From Neotamlana sedimentorum (lineage in GTDB: Bacteria > Bacteroidota > Bacteroidia > Flavobacteriales > Flavobacteriaceae): a DNA stretch of 64,000 bases. The position numbers and the translations under genes were made by a program. This document shows, one piece after another, positions 33,443 through 41,787 of the stretch. The stretch lies in NCBI RefSeq assembly GCF_000943565.1, contig NZ_JTDW01000004.1, positions 62,001-126,000 of the forward strand, in the 5' to 3' direction. The notes under the pieces were generated by a model. It made no database searches. It was not told the DNA's origin and saw only the letters and a program-made list of their open reading frames with translations. Each line of letters starts with the position of its first letter. Positions within the stretch are counted from its first letter, which is position 1.

Positions 33443-33892
33443 ATGAATACATTAAAACAAGGCGATGTAGTTCCAAATTTTTCTGTAAAGGATGAATCTG
33501 GAAATGTGGTGTCGTTAAGTGATTATAGAGGAAAAAAACTTATCGTGTTTTTTTACCCAAAGGCAAGTACACCGGGATGTACAGCCGAGGCATGTAATTT
33601 AAGAGATAATTATAAAGAATTACAAGAGGCGGGTTATGAGCTGTTAGGTGTAAGTGCCGATAGTGAAAAACGTCAGTCTAATTTTAAAAATAAATATGAG
33701 TTTCCATTTCCATTATTAGCAGATGAAGACAAAACAGTTATTAATGCTTTTGGTGTTTGGGGGCTTAAAAAATTCATGGGACGCGAATACGATGGTATTC
33801 ACCGTAAAACTTTTTTAATAAATGAAGATGGTATTGTGGAGCGCGTTATAGATAAAGTGAAAACTAAAGATCACGCGGCTCAAATTTTGGAA
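33443..33892 (+). CDS. bcp: Thioredoxin-dependent peroxiredoxin (BCP/PrxQ)
   Basis: Reduces hydrogen peroxide and organic peroxides using thioredoxin. The 150 residues contain FFYPKASTPGCTAEACNLRD: the peroxidatic Cys follows TPG, and a second Cys five residues later is the resolving one, the PrxQ alpha-helix type. FPLLADEDKTV and the late HRKTFLINEDG match the family. The start was placed at ATG 33443 (opening MNTLKQGDVVPNF); the frame is open upstream to 33362, but that part overlaps nth and its promoter. A bidirectional terminator follows. Confidence 0.95.
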
Positions 33893-33893
33893 T

Positions 33894-33923
33894 AAAAAAA
33901 GAGGCTTGTAAGCCTCTTTTTTT
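33894..33923. terminator. Bidirectional terminator, bcp and the 488-residue gene
   Basis: GAGGCTT (33901-33907) pairs with AAGCCTC (33910-33916), flanked by A- and T-runs of seven on each side. Confidence 0.88.
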
Positions 33924-35388
33924 ATTTTAACCTTTTTCTATTCAAGGTTAAAGGTTTTCGAGTGTAGCCAAATAAACGATAATCTTTAATTAATTCTGCT
34001 GTGCCTTCAGGAACCATATCTTCCCAACCTGTCTCACCATTAGAAATCATTTTTAATATTTCCCTAGAGAAAATATTCATAATACTGGTATCATATTCTT
34101 CAATATCTATAACTTTACCGTTATATTTAAAAAACTTGTAAAGCTCTTTCATTCTTGGATGAACTTTTAAATTCTCACTATTTATTAACTCTCCGGTTTT
34201 TGAGTCGAGCATTGGATATAGGTAAACCTTTAAATCTTTAAAGAATAATTTCCCGAAAGCTTCAAGAATTCCTCCACTAATATGACGATAATATTTCTCA
34301 TCAAAAGTTTCAATCATATTGCTTACTCCCATAACTAATCCCATTCTAGCTTTGGTGTAGTTTGAGAAATATTCTACTACTTTATAATATTCTTGGAAAT
34401 TAGAAATCATAACCGAATGCCCAAGAGAACAAAGTAAGTCGGCTCGGTCAATAAAATCTTGTTCGTCAATTTCACCTTCAGCTCTGAGGTTTGAAAGGGT
34501 AATTTCAAAAACAACTTCAGTTTTTTCTTTTGAAACTTTATTTTCGTTAACAAATAACTCAAATGATTTTTCGTACATAGCCATGTTAACCTTGGTTACA
34601 GGCCTAAAACTTCCTCGCAGTGCTAAAATATTTTTCTTATAGAAAATTTTTGCAGGAAGAACATTAGTGCCGTCTGGACCAAACATTACCGCATCTGTCA
34701 TCCCGTTTTTAACCAGTTGTAAACTCATTAAACGGTTATCAACATTTTTAAAAACAGGCCCAGAAAAGTTGATCGTATCTATTTCTACTTGATCTTTATG
34801 TAAGTGGTCGTATAAATAACGTAGTAATTTTTTGGGTTCGTTATACTTATAAAATGCACCATAAATTAAGTTTGTTCCTAAAATACCTAAAGTTTCTTGT
34901 TGTAAACGCGCATCAGTTTCTTTAAATCTTAAATGTAAAATGATTTCATTATAATCGCCAGATGCTTCAACTTGATACCTAAGACCAACCCAACCATGAC
35001 CTTTAAATTGCTTAGCAAAATCGATAGTTGCTACGGTATTAGCATAGGTAAAAAATATTTTATTCGGATTTTTTTCTCGCGTAATTCGGTCTTCAATCAA
35101 ATTCATTTCATGAGCCAACATTTTACGCAATCTAGCTTCGGTAACATACCGGCCGTCATCTTCAGCTCCATAAATAGCGTCACTGAAATCTTTATCGTAA
35201 GCCGACATTGCTTTTGCAATTGTTCCCGAAGCACCACCTGCTCTAAAAAAATGTCTACATGTTTCTTGGCCAGCACCAATTTCGGCGAAAGTTCCATATA
35301 TATTTTCGTTTAAATTAATGCGAAGCGCCTTAGTTTTAAGTGATGGCACATTATCGATTTCTTTATCTCCTTTTATGGTGATTTCCAT
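33922..35388 (-). CDS. Conserved Bacteroidota protein of unknown function (488 aa)
   Basis: A large soluble protein without signal or membrane segment. It contains GTFAEIGAGQETCRHFFRAGGASGTIAKAMSAYDKDFSDAIYG near the N-terminus and VMFGPDGTNVLPAKIFYKKNILALRGSFRPV in the centre. These are long invariant-looking stretches typical of a widespread family that I recognise but cannot assign a function. Some databases give inconsistent labels, including a nucleotidyltransferase name, but I see no HxGH nucleotidyltransferase motif. Gly-rich and Arg/Lys-rich patches hint at a nucleotide or nucleic-acid substrate. It starts at ATG 35388 and is divergent from the MBL-fold gene. Confidence 0.8.
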   Translation of the reverse strand: MEITIKGDKEIDNVPSLKTKALRINLNENIYGTFAEIGAGQETCRHFFRAGGASGTIAKAMSAYDKDFSDAIYGAEDDGRYVTEARLRKMLAHEMNLIEDRITREKNPNKIFFTYANTVATIDFAKQFKGHGWVGLRYQVEASGDYNEIILHLRFKETDARLQQETLGILGTNLIYGAFYKYNEPKKLLRYLYDHLHKDQVEIDTINFSGPVFKNVDNRLMSLQLVKNGMTDAVMFGPDGTNVLPAKIFYKKNILALRGSFRPVTKVNMAMYEKSFELFVNENKVSKEKTEVVFEITLSNLRAEGEIDEQDFIDRADLLCSLGHSVMISNFQEYYKVVEYFSNYTKARMGLVMGVSNMIETFDEKYYRHISGGILEAFGKLFFKDLKVYLYPMLDSKTGELINSENLKVHPRMKELYKFFKYNGKVIDIEEYDTSIMNIFSREILKMISNGETGWEDMVPEGTAELIKDYRLFGYTRKPLTLNRKRLK

Positions 35389-35458
35389 AGTATAAATATA
35401 GGTTAAAACAGTTTAACACAAAGGTATTAAATAAGTAAAGCAAACAAAAAAATAAGTT

Positions 35459-35466
35459 TATTTTTG
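35459..35466 (+). promoter_or_regulatory. -7 box TATTTTTG, MBL-fold gene
   Basis: TAnnTTTG match, 20 bp before the TTG start at 35487. Confidence 0.5.
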
Positions 35467-35486
35467 TAGCAAACTTTTAGATTACA

Positions 35487-36248
35487 TTGAAAATTACATT
35501 TTTAGGTACAGGCACCTCGCAAGGCGTTCCAATAATTGGGAGTAATCACCCGGTTTGTTTAAGTTCTAATAAAAAGGATAAACGTTTACGAGTTTCTATT
35601 TTGGTTGAATGGGATAACTATACATATGTTGTAGATTGTGGTCCAGATTTTAGATATCAAATGTTGCGTTCTGGCTGCACAAAACTCGATGGTATCATAT
35701 TTACTCACGAACATTCCGATCATGTTTTAGGGTTAGACGATATTAGACCGTTTTATTATATGCACGGTGATATGCCGTTATATGGCCACGAACGCGTTTT
35801 AAAAGAACTAAGTGTTCGTTTTAATTATATTTTCGAAAGTAAAAACAAATACCCTGGAGCACCTGCGGTTATTGAAAATATTGTAGAAAATAAACCATTT
35901 AACTTATATAACCTTGAAGTTGTTCCTATAGACGGTTTACACGGTGAACTGCAAGTTTTTGGTTATAAATTTGGAAATTTTGCATATCTAACCGATATGA
36001 AAACTGTTGCAGATGAAGAGGTTCATAAAATTAAAAATATCGATGTTCTGGTTGTAAATGCTTTACGAGAGCAACCGCATCATTCACATTTTAATTTAGA
36101 GGAAGCATTAGCGTTTATAAAACGTGTAAATCCTAAAAAAGCCTATATAACACATATTAGCCATTTGCTTGGTTTTCATGATGAAGTTGAAAAATCATTG
36201 CCAGATAATGTGTTTTTAGCATATGATGGTTTAGAATTATTTGTTTAA
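35487..36248 (+). CDS. Metallo-beta-lactamase-fold hydrolase (PhnP/RNase Z-like), TTG start
   Basis: A 253-residue hydrolase with the metal motif THEHSDHVLG (His74, His76, Asp78, His79), preceded by KITFLGTGTSQGVPIIG and CGPDF, and followed by the later metal ligands in LTDMKT and THISHLLG. Closest in pattern to PhnP-type phosphodiesterases, which cleave cyclic phosphate diesters, although cyclic-nucleotide or other phosphodiester substrates are equally possible. The first residue is encoded by TTG 35487; no earlier ATG is in frame. The hypothetical gene downstream begins 18 bp later and may be co-transcribed. Confidence 0.88.
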   Translation: MKITFLGTGTSQGVPIIGSNHPVCLSSNKKDKRLRVSILVEWDNYTYVVDCGPDFRYQMLRSGCTKLDGIIFTHEHSDHVLGLDDIRPFYYMHGDMPLYGHERVLKELSVRFNYIFESKNKYPGAPAVIENIVENKPFNLYNLEVVPIDGLHGELQVFGYKFGNFAYLTDMKTVADEEVHKIKNIDVLVVNALREQPHHSHFNLEEALAFIKRVNPKKAYITHISHLLGFHDEVEKSLPDNVFLAYDGLELFV

Positions 36249-36266
36249 AAAACATAATATTATAAA

Positions 36267-36767
36267 ATGAAGAAAAGAATTTTTATGTACTTATTTGTAT
36301 TCGCGGTATTGTTGATAATTTTTCAATACGTAAATGCAAAACATATTTTTGAAGATTTAAATAAACAAAATCAAGGATTTAGAGCGCAAGTAGAGAAGTA
36401 TAAAGATTCTGTAGTAGGGTTGCACCATAAATTGCAAGACTATTCTGGTTTTAGTTTAGAGCAAAATGAAGATGCTATAACTTATTTTGAATCTGATGGT
36501 TTTGAGGTAGTAGAATTAATGCCTTATATAAAAGATAAATTATACGAAACTAATAATGTTAAAGGAGAGCATCCTATAGTGCCATATACTTCGAGCGCAG
36601 GCAGACAAATGCGAATAAACAATGTTAAGTTTTTAAACCATAAATGGTTAATAGCTAATTTTTCCGACGGTGAATTTTGGGGAGAAGTTTTAGTGAAATA
36701 CTTTGTTAATACGGATAAATCGGTCGATTTTGAGCTATCGGAAGCTTTTTTATACCCAGTTAATTAA
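36267..36767 (+). CDS. Membrane-anchored hypothetical protein
   Basis: 166 residues. A single N-terminal hydrophobic segment (about 5-22, ending YVNAKH) looks like a signal anchor or cleavable signal. A short coiled-coil (about 30-58) and a globular domain ending NFSDGEFWGEVLVKYFVNTD follow. I recognise no family with certainty. It lies 18 bp after the MBL-fold gene and converges on the lipoprotein gene 3 bp away. Confidence 0.75.
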   Translation: MKKRIFMYLFVFAVLLIIFQYVNAKHIFEDLNKQNQGFRAQVEKYKDSVVGLHHKLQDYSGFSLEQNEDAITYFESDGFEVVELMPYIKDKLYETNNVKGEHPIVPYTSSAGRQMRINNVKFLNHKWLIANFSDGEFWGEVLVKYFVNTDKSVDFELSEAFLYPVN

Positions 36768-36770
36768 ATT

Positions 36771-37139
36771 TTAATTGGCTTTATAAGCAATTCCTTTTTG
36801 TTTTTTTGTTTCACCAACATATGAATATTCATAGGTGTAAGACGAATCGGTAGTTGTTAGTATTTTTAAGTGAACATCTTTTCGTTCGGCTCTATTTTTA
36901 GGATTAATTGTTTTAAAAATAACTTCACAGTCGTTTATCCAGCGTAGTTTCGAGGAGTCTATTTTATTATTGTAAGTTTCAACCTGTACGTTTTCATTTC
37001 TGTAAAAGTTCGATTTGTATAACTTTCCGTTTATAGTAACTTCACTGTAAAATTTTCCAGTTTTAAAATCGCTACAATTTCTAGTTGTGCTATAACAACT
37101 AAAAAACAAGACACATAAAATTAAATATAAAAACCGCAT
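36771..37139 (-). CDS. Small lipoprotein
   Basis: 122 residues with signal LYLILCVLFFSC, so the lipobox Cys is residue 15. The mature domain is basic and has pattern pieces FKTGKFYSEVTINGKLYKSNFYRNENVQVE and RWINDCEVIFKTINP; it looks like a small beta-barrel. Function unknown. Its stop lies 3 bp from the end of the convergent hypothetical gene. Upstream, the XRE regulator gene follows at 46 bp on the same strand, so both may be read together. Confidence 0.75.
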   Translation of the reverse strand: MRFLYLILCVLFFSCYSTTRNCSDFKTGKFYSEVTINGKLYKSNFYRNENVQVETYNNKIDSSKLRWINDCEVIFKTINPKNRAERKDVHLKILTTTDSSYTYEYSYVGETKKQKGIAYKAN

Positions 37140-37184
37140 ATTAATCTAATTCTATTTTATGCAAAAGTAGAAAAGATAATTCTA

Positions 37185-37592
37185 TTAATTATTGAAGTTT
37201 TTAAAAGTTCCGTCAGAATAAAAAATAACTATTCGTTCAATAGTTTTTCCTTTTTCTGCAAAATCTTGAATAGGCGGTGATACTTTCTTTTTTTCTGACT
37301 CCTTATAATTAGTCGAAAACAAATCTTCTTTTTGTTTTTCTGTTATAACAGATTTGTTTTGTGCTTCACCAAAAAAATCACCTTTACCATTAAAAAGCCA
37401 GTATAAGTTTATTTCGGGGTAGGTATTTAAAATTTTTAAAATAAAGTCTAAACTCGGTTTATTTCTTCCAGATAAAATATGTGATATACTAGAACGCTGC
37501 ACACCAATTTTTTCGGCAAAAGAGGATGCAGATTCGTTGTAATAATCTATTACTTTTTGGAGTCTTTTTATAAAATCTTCACTGTTTATCAT
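37185..37592 (-). CDS. XRE-family helix-turn-helix regulator
   Basis: 135 residues from ATG 37592. The N-terminal ~65 residues form a Cro/cI-type HTH: RLQKVIDYYNESASSFAEKIGVQRSSISHILSGRNKPSLDFILKIL. The rest (about 75-135) is a charged tail ending in a short pattern, ERIVIFYSDGTFKNF, seen in similar Bacteroidota regulators. Its upstream region, shared with the divergent M14 peptidase gene, carries a 14-bp motif three times over the promoters, suggesting autoregulation and control of the peptidase gene. The nine upstream bases to a TTG were not used. Confidence 0.9.
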   Translation of the reverse strand: MINSEDFIKRLQKVIDYYNESASSFAEKIGVQRSSISHILSGRNKPSLDFILKILNTYPEINLYWLFNGKGDFFGEAQNKSVITEKQKEDLFSTNYKESEKKKVSPPIQDFAEKGKTIERIVIFYSDGTFKNFNN

Positions 37593-37619
37593 TGTAAACA
37601 AAAATATAAAAAATATTAA

Positions 37620-37868
37620 TTACAAATGTAAACATGTGCGTTTTTGATTTGTTATAGGAGCTTGTAATTCTTATATTTTATTAAACCTTTAATTTAATTA
37701 AAATAACATAAACATCTGATTAATTGAATTTTAAGCTAATTAATAGTTGTTTATGAAGATTTCTGTAAACTTTTTCTAAACATCACCAACTGGATTGTTT
37801 ACAATTATATACAATAACAAAAAATTAGTTGTTTACATTTGTAATATTTATATTGTTTACATTTGTAA
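37620..37868. promoter_or_regulatory. Three copies of GTTTACATTTGTAA between XRE and M14 genes
   Basis: Exact 14-bp copies are at 37620-37633 (minus strand), 37831-37844 and 37855-37868 (plus strand, 24 bp apart). Partial copies (GTTTACAA) occur at 37797-37804 and around 37592-37599 (minus). Each full copy includes TACATTTG, a TAnnTTTG -7 box, so they may be promoters, operators for the neighbouring XRE protein, or both. Confidence 0.55.
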
Positions 37869-37882
37869 CTCAATATAAATTC

Positions 37883-39025
37883 ATGGATACTTTAGAAATA
37901 AAAAAGTTATTTAATAAGCATAAGGAAATTAGTTTGTCTCACAGATACATTACTAATAAACACATCGCCTCGTTAATTGATAATTTAGATAGCAGTGTTA
38001 CTGTAGAAACAATTGGAACCTCTGTTTTAGGCAAAACTATTTATGGTTTAAAAATTGGATCTGGCGAGAAGCGAATTTTAATGTGGTCGCAAATGCATGG
38101 AAATGAGTCGACGACTACTAAGGCTATTTTCGACTTATTAAACAGCTTTAAAGAGGAAACAGAGTTAAGTTCTATATTAAAAGTTTGCACCATATATATT
38201 ATACCAATTTTAAATCCAGATGGCGCAGAAGCATATACTCGAATAAATGCCAATGAAGTTGATTTAAATAGAGATGCCCAAAATTTATCGCAACCAGAAA
38301 GTAACTGTTTAAAAGCTGTTTTTACTCGTTTTAAACCACATTATTGTTACAATTTACATGGACAGCGAACCATATTTGGAGTAGGAGATTCAGGAAAGTC
38401 CGCAACGGTATCTTTTTTAGCGCCGGCACAAGATCAAGAATGTACCATAACACCCAATAGAAAAGTGGCTATGGAAATTATTTCAGAAATGAATACCGCC
38501 TTGCAAGAAATAATTCCTGGTCAGGTTGGCGTTTATGATGATGCCTTTAATTTAAATTGTGTAGGCGATACATTTCAAAGTGAAAATACACCAACAATAT
38601 TGTTTGAAGCTGGCCATTTTAACGCAGATTATGGCAGAGAATTTACTCGAGAATTGATTTACTTATCGTACGTGAAATCTTTGTTATATATTAGCAATAC
38701 AGATGTTTCTGGAGCTTATTATACAGACTACTTAAAAATCCCAGAAAATAAAAAATGCTTTTTTGATATTATAATTAGAAATGCCAAGTTTAATAACGAG
38801 TTTTTAGATATAGCGATTCAATACCAAGAAGTATTTATTAACGAAAAAATTGAGTTTAAGCCTAAAATTGAAAAAATTGAAGATTTAAATGATTTTTATG
38901 CTCATAACGAAATAGATGCTAAAGGGCAGGTGGTATATTCTGAAACTAACGAAGTAGTGAAAATAGGTAACGAAAACGTTTTCGTAATAATGAATAATGA
39001 AAAAACTTCATTAATACCGAAATAA
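37883..39025 (+). CDS. M14-family zinc carboxypeptidase
   Basis: 380 residues from ATG 37883. The first zinc motif is MHGNES (His72, Glu75), the third ligand is His159 in YNLHGQ, and the catalytic Glu is Glu242 in TILFEAGHF. The surrounding pattern IYIIPILNPDGAEAYTR is typical of M14. There is no signal peptide, so it probably acts in the cytoplasm; intracellular members can trim peptides, peptidoglycan stem peptides or polyglutamate. The first coding bases lie 14 bp after the last copy of the XRE-linked repeat. The C-terminal ~100 residues are an extra domain I do not recognise. A regulator gene of the Lrp type follows 70 bp later. Confidence 0.87.
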   Translation: MDTLEIKKLFNKHKEISLSHRYITNKHIASLIDNLDSSVTVETIGTSVLGKTIYGLKIGSGEKRILMWSQMHGNESTTTKAIFDLLNSFKEETELSSILKVCTIYIIPILNPDGAEAYTRINANEVDLNRDAQNLSQPESNCLKAVFTRFKPHYCYNLHGQRTIFGVGDSGKSATVSFLAPAQDQECTITPNRKVAMEIISEMNTALQEIIPGQVGVYDDAFNLNCVGDTFQSENTPTILFEAGHFNADYGREFTRELIYLSYVKSLLYISNTDVSGAYYTDYLKIPENKKCFFDIIIRNAKFNNEFLDIAIQYQEVFINEKIEFKPKIEKIEDLNDFYAHNEIDAKGQVVYSETNEVVKIGNENVFVIMNNEKTSLIPK

Positions 39026-39095
39026 AACGTATTTTTTATGTGTTATTTTTAATGAAAATGTATTATTTTTACTTTTTGTTTAACAAAAATTAATT

Positions 39096-39575
39096 ATGGG
39101 AAAAATTAAACTGGACGAAATTGATCATCAAATTCTTGACATGTTAATAGATAACACAAGAATACCTTTTACAGACATTGCAAAAAAATTATTAATATCT
39201 GCGGGAACAGTTCATGTTCGTGTAAAAAAAATGGAAGAATCTGGTATTATTAAAGGTTCCTCATTAATGTTAGACTATAAAAAACTAGGTTATTCATTTA
39301 TTGCTTATGTTGGTGTATATTTAAATAACACATCACAAACAAAGTTTGTGTTGGAACGTATTAACGAAATTCCTTATGTTACTGTAGCGCATATTACAAC
39401 AGGTAAGTTTAATATTTTCTGTAAAATTAGAGCAAGAAGTACAGAACACGCTAAAGAAGTTATTTTCTTATTAGATGATATTGAAGGTGTTTATAGAACG
39501 GAAACTATGATTTCTCTAGAAGAGAGTATAAACGATAAAAAACGTTTAATGCACTCCATCTTTAACGATTTATAA
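39096..39575 (+). CDS. Lrp/AsnC-family regulator
   Basis: 159 residues. An N-terminal HTH (IDHQILDMLIDNTRIPFTDIAKKLLISAGTVHVRVKKMEE) is joined to a C-terminal RAM ligand-binding domain (YVGVYLNNTSQ...HITTGKFNIFCKI). Members sense amino acids and oligomerise; the ligand here is not evident. The terminator at 39595-39618 closes the transcript. Confidence 0.92.
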   Translation: MGKIKLDEIDHQILDMLIDNTRIPFTDIAKKLLISAGTVHVRVKKMEESGIIKGSSLMLDYKKLGYSFIAYVGVYLNNTSQTKFVLERINEIPYVTVAHITTGKFNIFCKIRARSTEHAKEVIFLLDDIEGVYRTETMISLEESINDKKRLMHSIFNDL

Positions 39576-39594
39576 AATATTACAATCTTTTAAG

Positions 39595-39618
39595 GCTCTC
39601 GTTTGAGAGCTTTTTTTT
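39595..39618 (+). terminator. Terminator after the Lrp-like gene
   Basis: GCTCTC-GTTT-GAGAGC followed by eight T residues. Confidence 0.88.
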
Positions 39619-39735
39619 GATTAAAAGTGTAGATTACAGTAGTATTTGGTAATTTAAAGAATTTTTTTGACCATTTAAATTCGAAAAATGATATTTACTC
39701 CTTATTAAATTACACCCAATTCTAATAACATTATA

Positions 39736-40509
39736 ATGAATAAACTTAATCTAAATTTCAAGCAATTTTTATTATCTCTTTTTATAGTCTTTTCTATAAC
39801 TTCTTGTGTTACAAAACAAGAGATTGTTTATTTTCAAAATGCAAAAGATTTTGAAACAATGGTCGATACCGATACTTTCGAGGCTAAACTTAAAATTGGA
39901 GATATTATTAGTGTATATATTTCAACGTTAAATCCCACATTAGCTCAGCCTTATAACTTGGTAATGGCTACAGGTGCAGCAGGTGAAATGGTAACGTATA
40001 TTATAGATGTTGACGGAAATATTGATTATCCTGTATTAGGAAAAATAAAACTTGTAGGACTAACTGTCGAAGAAGCCAAAGAATTATTTAAGAAAAAATT
40101 TAAGGATGGTAATTTACTAAAAGACCCAGTGGTTATTATTAGAATATTAAATTACCGCGTTACTATTGCAGGAGAAGTTAATGGTCCAGGTGTTTATAAT
40201 ATTCAAAATGAACGAGTAACAATACTAGAAGCTCTAGGAATGGCTGGCGATTTAACCATTAAGGCCAGAAGAGATAACGTTTTGGTTATAAGAAATCAAA
40301 ATGGAACAAAAACATATTCTAGAGTAGATTTAACTAGTAAAGAAGTGTTTAATTCTCCTGTGTTTTATTTAACACAAAATGATTATGTTTATGTTGAACC
40401 TAATAATTCAGCTATAAGTGGTGCGTCTGGTGATAGTAGGGTGAATACATTAATTACGATAACCTCTTTCATCTTAACAACAGCACTTATTTTTGTTACT
40501 AGAAATTAG
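39736..40509 (+). CDS. Polysaccharide export lipoprotein (Wza/OPX-type)
   Basis: Outer-membrane periplasmic protein for capsule or exopolysaccharide export. The signal ends in SITSC (lipobox Cys24). The export-domain motif is KLKIGDIISVYI followed by a polysaccharide export SLBB region with VTIAGEVNGPGVYNI and ITILEALGMAGDL-like sequence, and a late hydrophobic segment (about 238-254) that probably anchors the C-terminus. 257 residues, typical of the short OPX group. No capsule polymerase or tyrosine autokinase gene is adjacent, unusual for a Wza-type export gene. Confidence 0.9.
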   Translation: MNKLNLNFKQFLLSLFIVFSITSCVTKQEIVYFQNAKDFETMVDTDTFEAKLKIGDIISVYISTLNPTLAQPYNLVMATGAAGEMVTYIIDVDGNIDYPVLGKIKLVGLTVEEAKELFKKKFKDGNLLKDPVVIIRILNYRVTIAGEVNGPGVYNIQNERVTILEALGMAGDLTIKARRDNVLVIRNQNGTKTYSRVDLTSKEVFNSPVFYLTQNDYVYVEPNNSAISGASGDSRVNTLITITSFILTTALIFVTRN

Positions 40510-40533
40510 AAACAATATAAGAACTTATAAAAC

Positions 40534-40567
40534 AAAAAAACATCATTTTAAATAATGATGTTTTTTT
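40534..40567. terminator. Bidirectional terminator, export gene and aroB
   Basis: AAAAAAACATCATT (40534-40547) pairs perfectly with 40554-40567. Confidence 0.85.
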
Positions 40568-40625
40568 GTTTTTAAGATTAAAAGATCTATTTCAATACTA
40601 GAACGTCAAAATTATTACCACTAAA

Positions 40626-41693
40626 TTAATTATCGTAATAATTAAAAGCATCTAAAATTATTTGTTCATCTACAATGCAATCTATTTTAGGTTTACCTAT
40701 ACTTTCTAATAAAACAAAATTTATATTACCATGACTGTTTTTCTTGTCGTATTTAAGTAATTCTAAAATTGGTTTAATGTCTTCGTTTTCAATAGTTGTT
40801 TTTCCGTAGTAACTAATAAATAAATCTTTTATAAAATCTCTATCTGCTTTAGGAAAACCAGTAAGTTCAGACGAAATGTAACCAGCCAGAATCATTCCAA
40901 TTATAATGGCTTCACCATGTAAAAGAGTTGTTTTGTTTTCGTTACCTAAAAAATAAGTTTCAATGGCATGTCCAAGGGTGTGACCGAAGTTTAAAGTTTT
41001 ACGTAAGCCGTCTTCTCTTGGGTCTTCTGTTACAACATTTCGTTTAATAATTACAGATTCGTAAATTAATACATCCAAATCATCTAACGAAAGTTTTGAT
41101 AAATCTGAAAATTTATTCCAATAAGCAACATCGCTAATAAGGCCGTGTTTTAGCATTTCGGCTAAACCAGAACGCATTTGGTTAGTAGGTAAAGTGTTTA
41201 AAAATGAGGTGTCAATTAGTACCAAATCCGGGCTATCAATTACTCCAATTTGGTTTTTTAAATGACCTAAATCAACACCGGTTTTTCCTCCAACCGATGC
41301 ATCAACCATAGAAAGCAAGGTAGTTGGTACATTAATATAAGCAATGCCTCTTTTAAAAGTACAGGCTACAAATCCGCCTAAATCTGTAATTACACCACCA
41401 CCAACATTAATCATTAAACTTTTTCTGTCGGCGTCTAAATCAGACAATGTATTCCAAACACCAACACAGGTGTCTATAGTTTTGTTAATTTCTCCAGATT
41501 CAATTTCAATAATTTCAATAGCAATACTAGTTTCTAATTGCTCTAAAAAACTTGGTAAACAATACTGATGCGTGTTCTCATCAACTAAAATAAATATTTT
41601 AGAAAAATTATTCTCGCTAATATGCTTGTTTAGCGCACTATAGCAATTAGCGTTAAAATGTATGGTGCTGTTATTTGCGGTAATTGAATTCAT
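40626..41693 (-). CDS. aroB: 3-dehydroquinate synthase
   Basis: Second enzyme of the shikimate pathway, making 3-dehydroquinate from DAHP. The 355 residues from ATG 41693 show the NAD-binding GGGVITDLGGFVACTFKRGI, then PTTLLSMVDASVGGKTGVDL, the metal-site Glu and His in GLAEMLKHGLI and the NFGHTLGHAIE motif. A TTG 48 bp further up was not used. It is divergent from the proline dehydrogenase gene, with a 94-bp shared upstream region. Confidence 0.97.
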   Translation of the reverse strand: MNSITANNSTIHFNANCYSALNKHISENNFSKIFILVDENTHQYCLPSFLEQLETSIAIEIIEIESGEINKTIDTCVGVWNTLSDLDADRKSLMINVGGGVITDLGGFVACTFKRGIAYINVPTTLLSMVDASVGGKTGVDLGHLKNQIGVIDSPDLVLIDTSFLNTLPTNQMRSGLAEMLKHGLISDVAYWNKFSDLSKLSLDDLDVLIYESVIIKRNVVTEDPREDGLRKTLNFGHTLGHAIETYFLGNENKTTLLHGEAIIIGMILAGYISSELTGFPKADRDFIKDLFISYYGKTTIENEDIKPILELLKYDKKNSHGNINFVLLESIGKPKIDCIVDEQIILDAFNYYDN

Positions 41694-41763
41694 AAAAATG
41701 AAATTATTTTTTAAGGCTGTGAAATTAAGGAGATTTTGCAAAAAAAGATAACTTAGCTATAAT

Positions 41764-41771
41764 TATCTTTG
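41764..41771 (+). promoter_or_regulatory. -7 box TATCTTTG, proline dehydrogenase gene
   Basis: TAnnTTTG, 16 bp before the ATG at 41788. A TTTG stands at 41735-41738, but 25 bp away, a little long for the -33 element. Confidence 0.45.
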
Positions 41772-41787
41772 TGAAAATTTTTTTAAA

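Noticed and set aside
41735-41771. Full -33/-7 promoter for the proline dehydrogenase gene
   Set aside because: The TTTG to TATCTTTG distance is 25 bp, outside the usual 19-21, so only the -7 box is listed.
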